From SMAG-U1939 sp035763125 (GTDB lineage Bacteria; Chloroflexota; Ktedonobacteria; Ktedonobacterales; JADMIN01), in NCBI GenBank assembly GCA_035763125.1, contig DASUBU010000034.1:1-64000 (forward strand): a stretch of DNA of 64,000 nucleotides, written 5' to 3'. Both the position numbers and the translations under genes were made by a program. The notes under the pieces were generated by a model. It ran no database searches. It saw only the letters and a program-made list of their open reading frames with translations, and was not told where the DNA came from. Of this stretch, positions 26,521 through 34,315 are shown in pieces; positions within the stretch are counted from its first letter, which is position 1, and each line of letters starts with the position of its first letter.

Positions 26521-26675
26521 AGTGCGGAGGAAGCGGTGTAAGACATAGAGAGAGAGAGGGAGGCGTGCGACGGGTGGGTGCGGCGCATAGCGCCTCAACC
26601 TGCCAGTTGTCGCCGAGCTTTCGGGTGGATAGCGCTGGTCGGACACGCGGCGTGGGAGTGGCAAGGGAGTATCGC

Positions 26676-28130
26676 ATGGCGATGATGAAAATGTTGCCCA
26701 CCGGGCGTGCGAGGTGCACGCGGCGCGCTGCCCATCCCTTGCCTACGTTCGGCATCGGCGGCGTCCTCGTCCTGCTGCTTGCGCTGCTGCTCGCCGGGTG
26801 CGGCGCGCCGCAGGCGGGCCGGTGGGATCAGATGACCGTCGCCGCCGACCAACTGACGCTCGCGCTAGCGGCCGACCCTAGCAGCCCCAGCCTGATCTAC
26901 GCTGGCGGCAGTGGCGGCACGGTTTATCGCGCGCTCGCCGACCGTACGCAGAGCCCCATCGCCGGCGCTGGCATCCCATCCTCGGTGGTCGTCGCCTCAC
27001 TGACGGCTGACCCACAGCAGACCGCACTGCTCTACGCCGGCACCTCTGACGGCCTCTATATCAGCACACACTACGGCGACACCTGGACTCGCGCCCGCAA
27101 TGCGGGGCTGCCTGGCGGCGACACCATCGCCGCGCTGATCTTGCTGCCCACCGCCCATACGCTGCTCGCCGGGACCACTGCGCATGGCCTCTATGCCAGC
27201 ACCGACGCGGGGGCCACCTGGCAGCCGGCAGTATCGAGCCTGCCCGCCAGCGCCTCTATCGTTACCCTCCTGTGGGATGACGCGGCGCACACCGCGTATG
27301 CCGCGGTCGCCCACGCCGGCCTCTTCGCCTCTGCCGACGGCGGGGCCACGTGGCAGCCCTCCGGCCCGGGCCTGCCCAGCGACGTGTACACTCTGGCGCA
27401 TGCCGCGGCGGGCGGCCAGAGCGCCAGCGCGCCTATGCTCTATGCCGCTACCAGCAACGGCGTTTTCGCCACATCCGATCCGCACGCCGGGTGGCAGCGC
27501 ATCGGCACGGGACTGCCCAACGGCGCGGTCTACTCCGTCGCCGCGGACTCGCACCTCGCGGGCAGCCTCTACGCCGGCACGCGCGACACCGTCTATCACT
27601 CTGGCGATGGCGGCCAAACCTGGGCGCTGCTCGCTCCCGGCCTGAACAATCGCGTGACGCAGCTCATCGTCGCGCCGGGCACGGGCGGCCAGCCAGTCGT
27701 CTTTGCCGCCGCCGGCAACCTCTTCCGCTATCCGCCGCCGCCCAACGCCACGGCCTCTCCTGGCTCGATCATCCTCACCATCCTCTTCTTCGTGCTCTTT
27801 GCGTCCGGCGCAGGCTATCTCCTCTTGCGCGCGCGCCGGCAGATTAGGGCGCTCGATCGCCGCCTGGTGCGGCCATCCGCGGCGTCTGATGAACGGCAAG
27901 CGGCCGAGACCTCTACGGTAAACGCGCCGCCCGGCGCCGCTCCTCCCTCGGGCTCCGGCGTGCTGCCACGCACGGGTCCCCTGCGCCAGCCCGCGCCCCG
28001 CCAGCGCCAAGCTCCGCCCGCCGTCCGCGGCTACGGCGGCGTCCCCGACCAACCCACCGCGCCCGATGGCGACCCACATGGACAGCCTGGCGTAAACGGC
28101 CACAAGCCAGGCACTGGCGGCGAGTCGTAG
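26676..28130 (+). CDS. Lipoprotein with BNR/YCF48-like beta-propeller and C-terminal TM
   Basis: 484-aa exported protein. The signal ends in the lipobox LLAGC (Cys 42). The mature region repeats units of about 45 residues with S-x-D-x-G-x-T-W Asp-box-like motifs (GDTWTRA, GATWQPA, GATWQPS, GQTWALL), predicting a sialidase/YCF48/VPS10-type beta-propeller. One membrane helix lies at about residues 365-385, followed by an Arg-rich then Pro-rich cytoplasmic tail. A lipidated N-terminus plus a C-terminal TM is unusual. The start at 26676 follows AAGGGAG; the open frame upstream is shadow sequence. Function unknown, probably binding on the cell surface. Confidence 0.8.
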   Translation: MAMMKMLPTGRARCTRRAAHPLPTFGIGGVLVLLLALLLAGCGAPQAGRWDQMTVAADQLTLALAADPSSPSLIYAGGSGGTVYRALADRTQSPIAGAGIPSSVVVASLTADPQQTALLYAGTSDGLYISTHYGDTWTRARNAGLPGGDTIAALILLPTAHTLLAGTTAHGLYASTDAGATWQPAVSSLPASASIVTLLWDDAAHTAYAAVAHAGLFASADGGATWQPSGPGLPSDVYTLAHAAAGGQSASAPMLYAATSNGVFATSDPHAGWQRIGTGLPNGAVYSVAADSHLAGSLYAGTRDTVYHSGDGGQTWALLAPGLNNRVTQLIVAPGTGGQPVVFAAAGNLFRYPPPPNATASPGSIILTILFFVLFASGAGYLLLRARRQIRALDRRLVRPSAASDERQAAETSTVNAPPGAAPPSGSGVLPRTGPLRQPAPRQRQAPPAVRGYGGVPDQPTAPDGDPHGQPGVNGHKPGTGGES

Positions 28131-28145
28131 CGGCTGTCGCAGCCG
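28131..28145 (+). terminator. Short hairpin after the BNR lipoprotein
   Basis: CGGCTG-TCG-CAGCCG immediately after the stop codon, followed by TCCCTCCTT. Short stem, weak evidence for termination. Confidence 0.3.
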
Positions 28146-28220
28146 TCCCTCCTTCACGACTCCCATGGGCCCGTCACGCTCCTCCCGCGCCTGCGGTCGC
28201 GGGCCGTGTTGCCGGCGCCC

Positions 28221-28249
28221 TTGACGATGTTGTCGTGTGTCGTTATGAT
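28221..28249 (+). promoter_or_regulatory. Sigma70-type promoter for DUF4395-thioredoxin operon
   Basis: TTGACG at 28221-28226, 17-nt spacer, TATGAT at 28244-28249. The local sequence around it is AT-rich compared with its surroundings. Leader of about 115 nt to the ATG at 28370. Confidence 0.65.
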
Positions 28250-28369
28250 TCAATAGTAGTGCATAATGTTGATGTACTTAGTCGAGAATAGCCGGGGCGA
28301 CGTGGATGTCGCCTGGCCAGACGTGGCACGGCAGTCAGGGCGATCGGCAGGCATCGGGAGGAGCACCAT

Positions 28370-28861
28370 ATGGAAGGTAGGCTGGCGCCAGAGGTGTCCG
28401 TTCCACGGGTGGACACGCATCTTGTGAAGTTCTCTCAAGCTTGGGTGGTCGGATTGACTGGACTCGCCTTTGCACTCCAGGTTCCCGTGCTCGCCGCGAT
28501 CACTGCTGTCGCGCTCCTCATCAGCGCGGCCTATCCGACGCTGAGTCCCTTCCGGCTGCTGTATCGTGGCGCCGCTGTGCCGCTGGGCCTGCTCCGGCCG
28601 CGCGTCGTCGAGGACGATCCCGCGCCGCACCGCTTCGCCCAGGGCGTTGGCGCGACATTCCTGATTGCCTCGACGCTGGTACTGCTGCTGACGCCCGCAG
28701 CGGCGCTCGGCTGGGGGCTCGATTTGATCGTCTTCGCGCTGGCGGGGCTTAACCTCACCGTCGGCTTCTGCACCGGCTGCTTTGTCTATTACCAGCTCGG
28801 CCGTGTGGGGCTGCTGCCGCGCGTGCGCTATGACGGCGGCTTCCGCTGGAGGGGCGCATGA
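28370..28861 (+). CDS. DUF4395 family membrane protein
   Basis: 163-aa protein with about four membrane helices. The N-terminal VDTHLVKFSQAW and the C-terminal GFCTGCFVYY segment (CxxC at the end of the last helix) are the DUF4395 hallmarks. DUF4395 proteins are often encoded next to thioredoxin-like proteins, as here, where the next gene overlaps by 4 nt. The CxxC faces the membrane surface and may exchange electrons with that thioredoxin. The ATG follows GGGAGGAG. Confidence 0.85.
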   Translation: MEGRLAPEVSVPRVDTHLVKFSQAWVVGLTGLAFALQVPVLAAITAVALLISAAYPTLSPFRLLYRGAAVPLGLLRPRVVEDDPAPHRFAQGVGATFLIASTLVLLLTPAAALGWGLDLIVFALAGLNLTVGFCTGCFVYYQLGRVGLLPRVRYDGGFRWRGA

Positions 28862-29328
28862 TGATGAGCGATCTTCTGCTACGACTGGGTATTCTGGCTG
28901 CAGTCGCGGGTCTCACTCTGCTCGGCGTTCGGCTCGTCCGCGTGTACGTCGCCGCCCAACGGCGCCAAGCCCTCGCAGCCCCGGCTTCCGCCTTTGGTAA
29001 TGTGGCCCCCTTGCCAGATGATCTGCCGTCCGCGCCGGTGCGCATCCTGGCCTTCAGCAGCGACGTGTGCCGGCAGTGCCACACGCTGCAAGCGCCGGCG
29101 CTGCGCCGGCTGGCCGCTGCCCGCCCCGAGGCGGTCGCCATTCGCGAGCTGGACGCGCCGAGCCATTCCGCGCTGGCCGAGCGCTTTCGCATTCTCACTC
29201 TGCCCAGCACAGTCCTGCTCGATGCTGCCGGCCATCCCCTCGCCATCAATTACGGCTTCGCCAACACCGAGAAGCTGCTGGCCCAGGTAGATGGCGCGCT
29301 CGCTCCCGCATCCGCGTTCGCTCGCTAA
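28858..29328 (+). CDS. Membrane-anchored thioredoxin-like protein
   Basis: 156-aa protein with one N-terminal membrane helix (about residues 6-24) and a thioredoxin fold. The active site is CRQC in SSDVCRQCHTL, and the cis-proline loop is TLPSTV. Overlap of 4 nt with the DUF4395 gene indicates coupled translation; the pair probably handles thiol-disulfide exchange at the outer face of the membrane. ATG ATG ATG at the start leaves the exact initiator uncertain by two codons. Confidence 0.88.
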   Translation: MMMSDLLLRLGILAAVAGLTLLGVRLVRVYVAAQRRQALAAPASAFGNVAPLPDDLPSAPVRILAFSSDVCRQCHTLQAPALRRLAAARPEAVAIRELDAPSHSALAERFRILTLPSTVLLDAAGHPLAINYGFANTEKLLAQVDGALAPASAFAR

Positions 29329-29394
29329 TTCGCCAGGCGCCACGGGTCCACCTCGGCCACTGTTGCGCTGTGAACAAAGTACGCCGCTTCACTA

Positions 29395-29413
29395 GGGCCG
29401 GCGACGCCGGCCC
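29395..29413 (+). terminator. GC-rich hairpin after the thioredoxin gene
   Basis: GGGCCGGC (29395-29402) and GCCGGCCC (29406-29413) around a 3-nt loop. No U-tract. Lies 67 nt after the thioredoxin stop. Confidence 0.35.
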
Positions 29414-29441
29414 ATGTGCTCTGAACGGCGAGCGCGCCGAT

Positions 29442-29461
29442 GGGCTATGCCCTTCCCCTAC
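29442..29461 (-). repeat. GTAGGGG palindromic repeat, copy 1
   Basis: On the minus strand, GTAGGGG followed by a GGGCATAGCCC dyad. Located in the non-coding stretch between thioredoxin and the CaCA exchanger. Divergent member of the family whose clearest copies are at 38169, 39604, 41367, 61182 and 61600. Confidence 0.45.
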
Positions 29462-29499
29462 AGTCACTGTTACCATGCTTCGTACTCTTCAGTTGGTGC

Positions 29500-29527
29500 T
29501 TGATTGTCGCCAGTCGAAGGGTAGAAT
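29500..29527 (+). promoter_or_regulatory. Promoter for CaCA exchanger, probably leaderless transcript
   Basis: TTGATT at 29500-29505, 16-nt spacer, TAGAAT at 29522-29527. The ATG is at 29534, exactly where transcription would start, and there is no SD sequence, so the mRNA is probably leaderless. Confidence 0.55.
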
Positions 29528-29533
29528 CTCGCG

Positions 29534-30727
29534 ATGCGTGCCTTCCTCCGGGTAACCAACTTGCTGCTAATTGCCATACCGTTTGGGGTCGAGAGCGAAG
29601 CCGTGCAGTGGGGCAAGGGCCTCTCATTTCTTCTGCTCTGCGCGAGCATCATTCCCCTCGCGGGTCTCAATGAGACCTTTGCGGACGCGCTGATTATCCG
29701 GTCGAAGATGCAGCTAGGAAATATCCTGAATACTGTTTTTACCAATCTTTCCTTCATCATCCTGGGTCTGGTCGCGCTCTATCAGGGTCTTGGCGCGGTC
29801 GCCCAGGCCTCTGTCGCTGGTGCCATCATCTCGAACACACTGTTCGTTTTGGGCGCCGCGCTCTTCATGGGGCACTTTCGACGGCAAAAGCAAGAATTCG
29901 AGAGGGAACACGCGAGAGGATACGCAAAGTTCCTCGTATTCATCTTATTTGCACTGGTCCTACCTACCTTGCTCCAAACTACGAGCGCCGCAATTCCAGG
30001 GACCAGCCAGGTCCATCAAGGGCCAGTCGGTGAGTTCAGCGTTTGGGCGGCCTTCGCGTTGCTGCTCATCTATGGCGCGTACCTGCTGCATGATGTCTTC
30101 CATGTGTTCGACACGGAATATCATCAGCGAAAAAACCAGCAGGAGACACCGGAGGATGAGACCGCGTCAAAGCGACTTGTGCGCCTGGGAACGCTCATCC
30201 GCAAAGAGGATACCCACGCCGGGCGCATTCCTCCTCCATTCGCTGTGATCGGGCTCACCGTGACGGCGCTCGCCACGGTCTATGTGAGCTTCTTGCTCGT
30301 GGCCGTGACGCGGGATCTCACGACTGGCGCCGCACCGTTCGCCGTCGGGCCATACAATTTCGCAACCATTCACCTGTCCCAGACCTTCGTTGGATTGGTC
30401 ATTATACCAATCATCGGCTCGTTGGCATATAACGTGAACGCGATCCGCGCCGCCATGAACGGCAAGGCGGATGAAACCGTCGCCAGCACGGCCGGCACGG
30501 CCATTCAGATCGCGCTCATCGCCGTGCCAGTCTTCATCATCTTCAGCTACTTCGTCCTCGCCAACAGTGCGTTCGACCTCCTCTTCACCAAGCTGGAGAT
30601 CGTCATCATCGGCCTAGGCGCCTTTATCTATTACCTGGTGGTGGAGGATGGGAAAGGCACCTGGCTCGAGGGGTGTATTCTCATGCTGTGCTACCTCATC
30701 TTCGCCGTCGCGGTGTACTTCATCTAG
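29534..30727 (+). CDS. Cation/H+ antiporter of the CaCA superfamily (ChaA/CAX-like)
   Basis: 397-aa membrane protein with about 11 helices in two halves. The alpha-repeat regions read as LNETFADALIIR / GNILNTVFTNLSFIILGL and GAIISNTLFVLGAALF in the first half; the second half has a matching region around SLAYNVNAIRAAMNG. This is the layout of Ca2+/H+ exchangers of the CAX type, though several usual acidic residues differ, so ion specificity is uncertain. A hydrophilic loop near residues 195-230 separates the halves. The gene is visibly lower in GC than its neighbours, and its promoter places the start codon at the transcription start. Confidence 0.8.
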   Translation: MRAFLRVTNLLLIAIPFGVESEAVQWGKGLSFLLLCASIIPLAGLNETFADALIIRSKMQLGNILNTVFTNLSFIILGLVALYQGLGAVAQASVAGAIISNTLFVLGAALFMGHFRRQKQEFEREHARGYAKFLVFILFALVLPTLLQTTSAAIPGTSQVHQGPVGEFSVWAAFALLLIYGAYLLHDVFHVFDTEYHQRKNQQETPEDETASKRLVRLGTLIRKEDTHAGRIPPPFAVIGLTVTALATVYVSFLLVAVTRDLTTGAAPFAVGPYNFATIHLSQTFVGLVIIPIIGSLAYNVNAIRAAMNGKADETVASTAGTAIQIALIAVPVFIIFSYFVLANSAFDLLFTKLEIVIIGLGAFIYYLVVEDGKGTWLEGCILMLCYLIFAVAVYFI

Positions 30728-30956
30728 CGCGTGGTGCGGAGGCGGCACAATTCCGCTCGCATGCGTACACGCGAGATGAGATCTTCCCGCGGAGGATCGT
30801 CGGGGGATAGCGTGCTGCGCGCTCATGTCTCCCAGCCCGTCTCTCCCATACCGGAGTGCCGGACTCGATGTTGCGAATACAATGGGACGAATCCAGCCCG
30901 GGAGAGGCTGGCGTGGCTCAGGGAAGCGCTACAGGCGCAGCGGAGCGGAGCAGGCG

Positions 30957-32375
30957 ATGGAGCGAGCGACAGCGATGGCGATTCCCGCGGGGCGTGCCTC
31001 TGGTGCGCGGGCCGTGCTGCGGTGGCTACGGCCGCTCGATAACGGTCCACAAGAGATTCGCGCGCTGGATGGCCTGCGGGCAATTGCGGCGCTGAGCGTG
31101 GTGGCCTTTCACACCATCTCCGGCTCGCAGATCGAAGCCGTCACGCCTGGCCTGAATCCATCGGTCTTCTGGAACTACCTGCGCTCCGGCGTCCATCTCT
31201 TCTTCGTGCTCTCGGGCTTCCTGCTGTTCATGCCGTATGCGCGGGCGATGCTGCGCGGCCGGCCGCTGCCCTCGGCGCGGCAGTTCTATCGCCGCCGCGC
31301 GCTGCGCATCCTGCCGGCCTACTGGGTGTGCCTGGCGGTGCTCGTGCTGCTCAGCCTGCCGGTCTATCTCAGCGCCAGTGGCGCACCCAACGTCTTGCTG
31401 CATATTGCGCTGGTGCACAACTTCGTCCCGCAGTACGACATGGGCATCCAGGGCGTCTTCTGGACGATGGCGGTGGAGGCGCAATTCTACGTGCTGCTGC
31501 CGGGGCTGGCCTGGCTGCTGAGCAAGCTCGTGGGCGATTCTCGCTCACTGGGCCGGCTGCTGGCAGGCGTTGTGGGCCTCGCGCTCGCCTTCGTGCTGAT
31601 CCGCGAGCTGGTGGGCGTGCTCGACGTTGGCACCGCTCCCCGTCCGGGCTGGCTGTCCGCGCTCTTGATCGGGCTGAACAGCTCGCAGGGGCACTTCCTG
31701 GAAACCTTCGCCACCGGCATGTTCTGCGGCACGCTCTACGTCGCCCAGCAGGAGGGCCGCCTGAGGCGGGGAGTGCGCCAGACCGCCGTGCAGGGTGCGC
31801 GCCAGTCCTCCTCGCAGGGCGTGCGCAACTCACCCCTGCGGCCGTCGCTCGCCTGGATTGGGACGGCGATGGTGGCGGGTGGGCTGCTGCTGGCGTGGTG
31901 GCTGGCCGAGGGCGTGGCCGCCAACCGCACCGGCATCACCAACGCCTGCTATGCTTGCCTGAATCCCGGCAACCAGGAGTCGGTCGCGGGGCCGCTGCTG
32001 ATCGGCGTGAGCTACTCCGCGATGGTGCTGGGCACGCTGTGGGGCGCGGGCGCGGTCCGCTGGCTCTTCGAGCTGGCGCCGCTGCGCTTCGTCGGCTTGA
32101 TCTCGTACAGTCTCTACCTGTGGCATTTGCCCCTGCTGCAGGCGACAGAGCAGCATGTGGGGGGATTGGCGCCGTGGCTGCGGCTGGCACTGATCGCCGG
32201 AACAGCGTTCGTCGCCGCGCTGCCGCTGGCGTATCTCTCGTACCAGTTCGTCGAGCGGCCGTTCCTCAAGCTGCGCCATCGTGGGTCTGCCGACAAGCCT
32301 GCCAGTCTTCCCATCGCGGTGGAGCGGCGAACCGATAGCCCACAGGAGTTGGCCGCCCCGGTTCCGCGCGGCTGA
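30957..32375 (+). CDS. Acyltransferase 3 family membrane protein (OafA/YrhL-like)
   Basis: 472-aa protein with about 10 membrane helices. The start of the acyltransferase-3 domain is IRALDGLRAIAALSVVAFH, whose final His is the expected catalytic residue, followed by FFVLSGFLLF and RRRALRILPAYW. Such enzymes O-acylate sugars of envelope polysaccharides or other exported substrates. The ATG at 30957 has GGAG upstream; an in-frame GTG at 30825 is possible but adds only low-complexity sequence. It converges on the TPR-like gene 44 nt downstream. Confidence 0.87.
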   Translation: MERATAMAIPAGRASGARAVLRWLRPLDNGPQEIRALDGLRAIAALSVVAFHTISGSQIEAVTPGLNPSVFWNYLRSGVHLFFVLSGFLLFMPYARAMLRGRPLPSARQFYRRRALRILPAYWVCLAVLVLLSLPVYLSASGAPNVLLHIALVHNFVPQYDMGIQGVFWTMAVEAQFYVLLPGLAWLLSKLVGDSRSLGRLLAGVVGLALAFVLIRELVGVLDVGTAPRPGWLSALLIGLNSSQGHFLETFATGMFCGTLYVAQQEGRLRRGVRQTAVQGARQSSSQGVRNSPLRPSLAWIGTAMVAGGLLLAWWLAEGVAANRTGITNACYACLNPGNQESVAGPLLIGVSYSAMVLGTLWGAGAVRWLFELAPLRFVGLISYSLYLWHLPLLQATEQHVGGLAPWLRLALIAGTAFVAALPLAYLSYQFVERPFLKLRHRGSADKPASLPIAVERRTDSPQELAAPVPRG

Positions 32376-32419
32376 CTGGTACGAGCCATTGTGCTCGGCC
32401 AGCCATCTGCATGTTGAGA

Positions 32420-33583
32420 CTATGGCCGCTCGTCGGGGCTCATCTCACCCTGAATGCGCCACAGGCCGCGCTGCGCCCAGATGCCCAGCGCGCTAAGTTG
32501 CGATTCTTTCAGCACCGCTAGGGCCTTGGTGTACCACGCCGACGCCGCTTCGTCGTCGCCGATTGCCTCATGCTCGCGCCCAAGTTGCGTGTAGGCTTGT
32601 GCTGCCACTGCCATGTCAGCGTGCTGGAGACTCAGATCGGCAAGCTCTTGCAGCCAATCGCTCCTGTCCCCTGGCTCATGTTGAAGCTGGCGCAGGCGTG
32701 CATGAGTGATGAATGCCATCGTCTGACTTGATTCGAAGTCGGCGGCGGCGGCGACCTCGATTGCGCTCTGCAGATAGCGCTCGGCGATGTCGAGAAAGGC
32801 GCGGGGGGCCAGCTCTTGCCCGTTATGCTGGGCACGCTCGGCAAGATCGAGCGCGATATCGGCTACGATGCCCTGAATGCGACTGGTCATCCCGGGAGCT
32901 CCGTGCCGCGCATAGCCTTCGGCGGCGGCCATCGCGTGATGGAGTGCCACCTCGTACTGGCCGCGCCAGCGTAATAGGAGCGCGCGGGTCCAGGCGAGGG
33001 TGCTGGGGGCCAGGAGGTTGCCCGGTACTTGGGGAATCAGAACTGCCGCGCGATCTAGAAGCTGCTCGCAAGATTCGGGATCGCCGACCAGGAACTCGTG
33101 GCCAGCGCGTTGGAGCAGCGCCTGGAGGCGCGTGTCACGCTCGGCGGGAGTCAGCTCGCGATGCTCGGCCTGGACGGCGATCAGCCCCAGGCAATCTCGC
33201 AGATCTTCGATGGCATCGGGCACCTGCAGGATCGCATGATTGACCGAGGCGCGCAGAAGTAGCAGATCCTCCTGCGCGCGCCCGATGTCGCGCTCGATCG
33301 CCAGCTCGAGCGCTTCGTCGAGGGGGTCCAGGGCTGGTGAGGGTGGATCATAGGTCGCCAGGGCGAGGGATCTGACGAAGAGATAGGCGAGGCGCTGGCG
33401 CTTGGACATGGGCGCATCAATCACAAACTCCAGACACGCCAGCGCGGACGCGTAGACATCCGCGCTCTTCGGATTCGCTGCTAGGCTCTCGTGGGCACAG
33501 CGCAGCGCATCGGCTACAGCCGGGTTGTAGTCCTCGTCGCCGTGCCAACTCTCGTCGTCAGGGCGGTACCATCCATCGTCCAC
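32420..33583 (-). CDS. TPR-like helical repeat protein
   Basis: 387-aa all-helical protein with degenerate tetratricopeptide-type repeats, best at the C-terminus (YTQLGREHEAIGDDEAASAWYTKAL) and around ADALRCAHESLAANP and CEQLLDRAAVLIP. There is no DNA-binding, kinase or membrane domain. The GTG start at 33583 is chosen because GGGAGG sits six bases upstream; the open frame runs on to 34285 but that part crosses another gene and a hairpin. It lies downstream of the tiny signal-peptide gene at 33772-34020 on the same strand. TPR domains bind peptides or proteins, so the context is suggestive of a peptide receptor, unproven. Confidence 0.7.
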   Translation of the reverse strand: MDDGWYRPDDESWHGDEDYNPAVADALRCAHESLAANPKSADVYASALACLEFVIDAPMSKRQRLAYLFVRSLALATYDPPSPALDPLDEALELAIERDIGRAQEDLLLLRASVNHAILQVPDAIEDLRDCLGLIAVQAEHRELTPAERDTRLQALLQRAGHEFLVGDPESCEQLLDRAAVLIPQVPGNLLAPSTLAWTRALLLRWRGQYEVALHHAMAAAEGYARHGAPGMTSRIQGIVADIALDLAERAQHNGQELAPRAFLDIAERYLQSAIEVAAAADFESSQTMAFITHARLRQLQHEPGDRSDWLQELADLSLQHADMAVAAQAYTQLGREHEAIGDDEAASAWYTKALAVLKESQLSALGIWAQRGLWRIQGEMSPDERP

Positions 33584-33711
33584 CGCGCACCTCCCATCAA
33601 CAACGAAGAAACGGAACGATAGCATCTTGTCGAACGAGTGGGGGTATGCCTGTTGTACCATAAGCTGCGATGAATTCAAGACCTGCGTCGAAATCAAGTA
33701 TCTTATTGTGA

Positions 33712-33737
33712 CGCCCGGCTTCGCCAGAAGCCGGGCG
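33712..33737 (-). terminator. 11-bp hairpin between the peptide and TPR genes
   Basis: CGCCCGGCTTC (33712-33722) and GAAGCCGGGCG (33727-33737) around a 4-nt loop, followed on the minus strand by TCACAATAAG. Placed 35 nt after the stop of the peptide gene it should end or attenuate that transcript before the TPR gene. Confidence 0.55.
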
Positions 33738-33771
33738 CCAGCAGGGACGGTGAGTGCCGAAGGACTCAACC

Positions 33772-34020
33772 CTAGCACGGCGTGGGCGTGCCCGCGCAGC
33801 CCCAGATATTGGGCCCGTCGGCCAGTAGCGTGTGTCCGGCGGCGAACGGGGTGACCTGGGCCTGGGCAGAGCTGGCCAGCGAGATGGACGGAGCCGCCAG
33901 GGTAGCGGCCAGCGAGACGGCGAGTGCCATGCTCATCAGGCGGCGGCGCAGCGCGAACGGTACCAGCGAGGCTGGCCCCATCGCTTGCGAGGCGGCGATG
34001 GCTGGTGTATTCTTGGGCAC
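33772..34020 (-). CDS. Tiny secreted peptide precursor (82 aa)
   Basis: 82-aa ORF with a strong start: AAGGAGG six bases before a GTG at 34020. Residues 29-51 form a hydrophobic signal core (LMSMALAVSLAATLAAP) behind an RRR patch, then an ASSAQAQ signal-peptidase-I site. The predicted mature peptide is about 27 residues, ending WGCAGTPTPC, with two cysteines that could form a small loop. It has no family I recognise. A perfect 18-bp palindrome overlaps the region just upstream of its SD, and a hairpin follows the stop, so it is a self-contained gene. It lies between the TPR gene and the divergent STAND gene. Secreted signal or toxin-like peptide are both possible. Confidence 0.6.
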   Translation of the reverse strand: MPKNTPAIAASQAMGPASLVPFALRRRLMSMALAVSLAATLAAPSISLASSAQAQVTPFAAGHTLLADGPNIWGCAGTPTPC

Positions 34021-34033
34021 AGAAGTCCTCCTT

Positions 34034-34051
34034 CCATGCACGCGTGCATGG
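34034..34051. promoter_or_regulatory. Perfect 18-bp palindrome upstream of the peptide gene
   Basis: CCATGCACGCGTGCATGG reads the same on both strands. It abuts the SD of the peptide gene at 34020. It could be an operator, or an mRNA hairpin that hides the ribosome site. Confidence 0.55.
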
Positions 34052-34214
34052 CTTGTGTAGAGAGGCTATGGGTCGGCGTGACTGAGGGATTGGACTTTTC
34101 GAGGGCCCTGGGATCGCCTGTTGCAGAGGCGATTGCTGGGGCACCTCTTTCCTGGCGCCAGAGGCGTCAGGGATCGTGCATAGGCGCCTCCTCTTGTGTC
34201 GTTGTGCCGTACTC

Positions 34215-34292
34215 CATGTAACATTGTCAGTATGAGCGATCTCTCGCGTATTTGTTAGTGACAGATAGAGGGAAGTTACCGACAATTACATG
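34215..34292. promoter_or_regulatory. Imperfect inverted repeat before the STAND gene
   Basis: CATGTAACATTGTC at 34215-34228 and GACAATTACATG at 34281-34292 are inverted copies differing by a two-base insertion, 52 bp apart. The right copy is 23 bp upstream of the STAND start codon. The pair may be operator half-sites for an HTH protein, possibly the STAND protein itself. Confidence 0.45.
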
Positions 34293-34315
34293 ACAGTCAC
34301 GAGGGGTACGTGCTG

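Noticed and set aside
26097..26675. 193-codon upstream extension of the BNR lipoprotein frame
   Set aside because: It overlaps the OCD-family gene and the dispersed repeat; a lipoprotein signal with SD begins at 26676.
33584..34285. N-terminal 234 residues of the long minus-strand frame ahead of the TPR gene
   Set aside because: This part crosses the peptide gene, a hairpin and the 18-bp palindrome, and a GTG with GGGAGG upstream exists at 33583.
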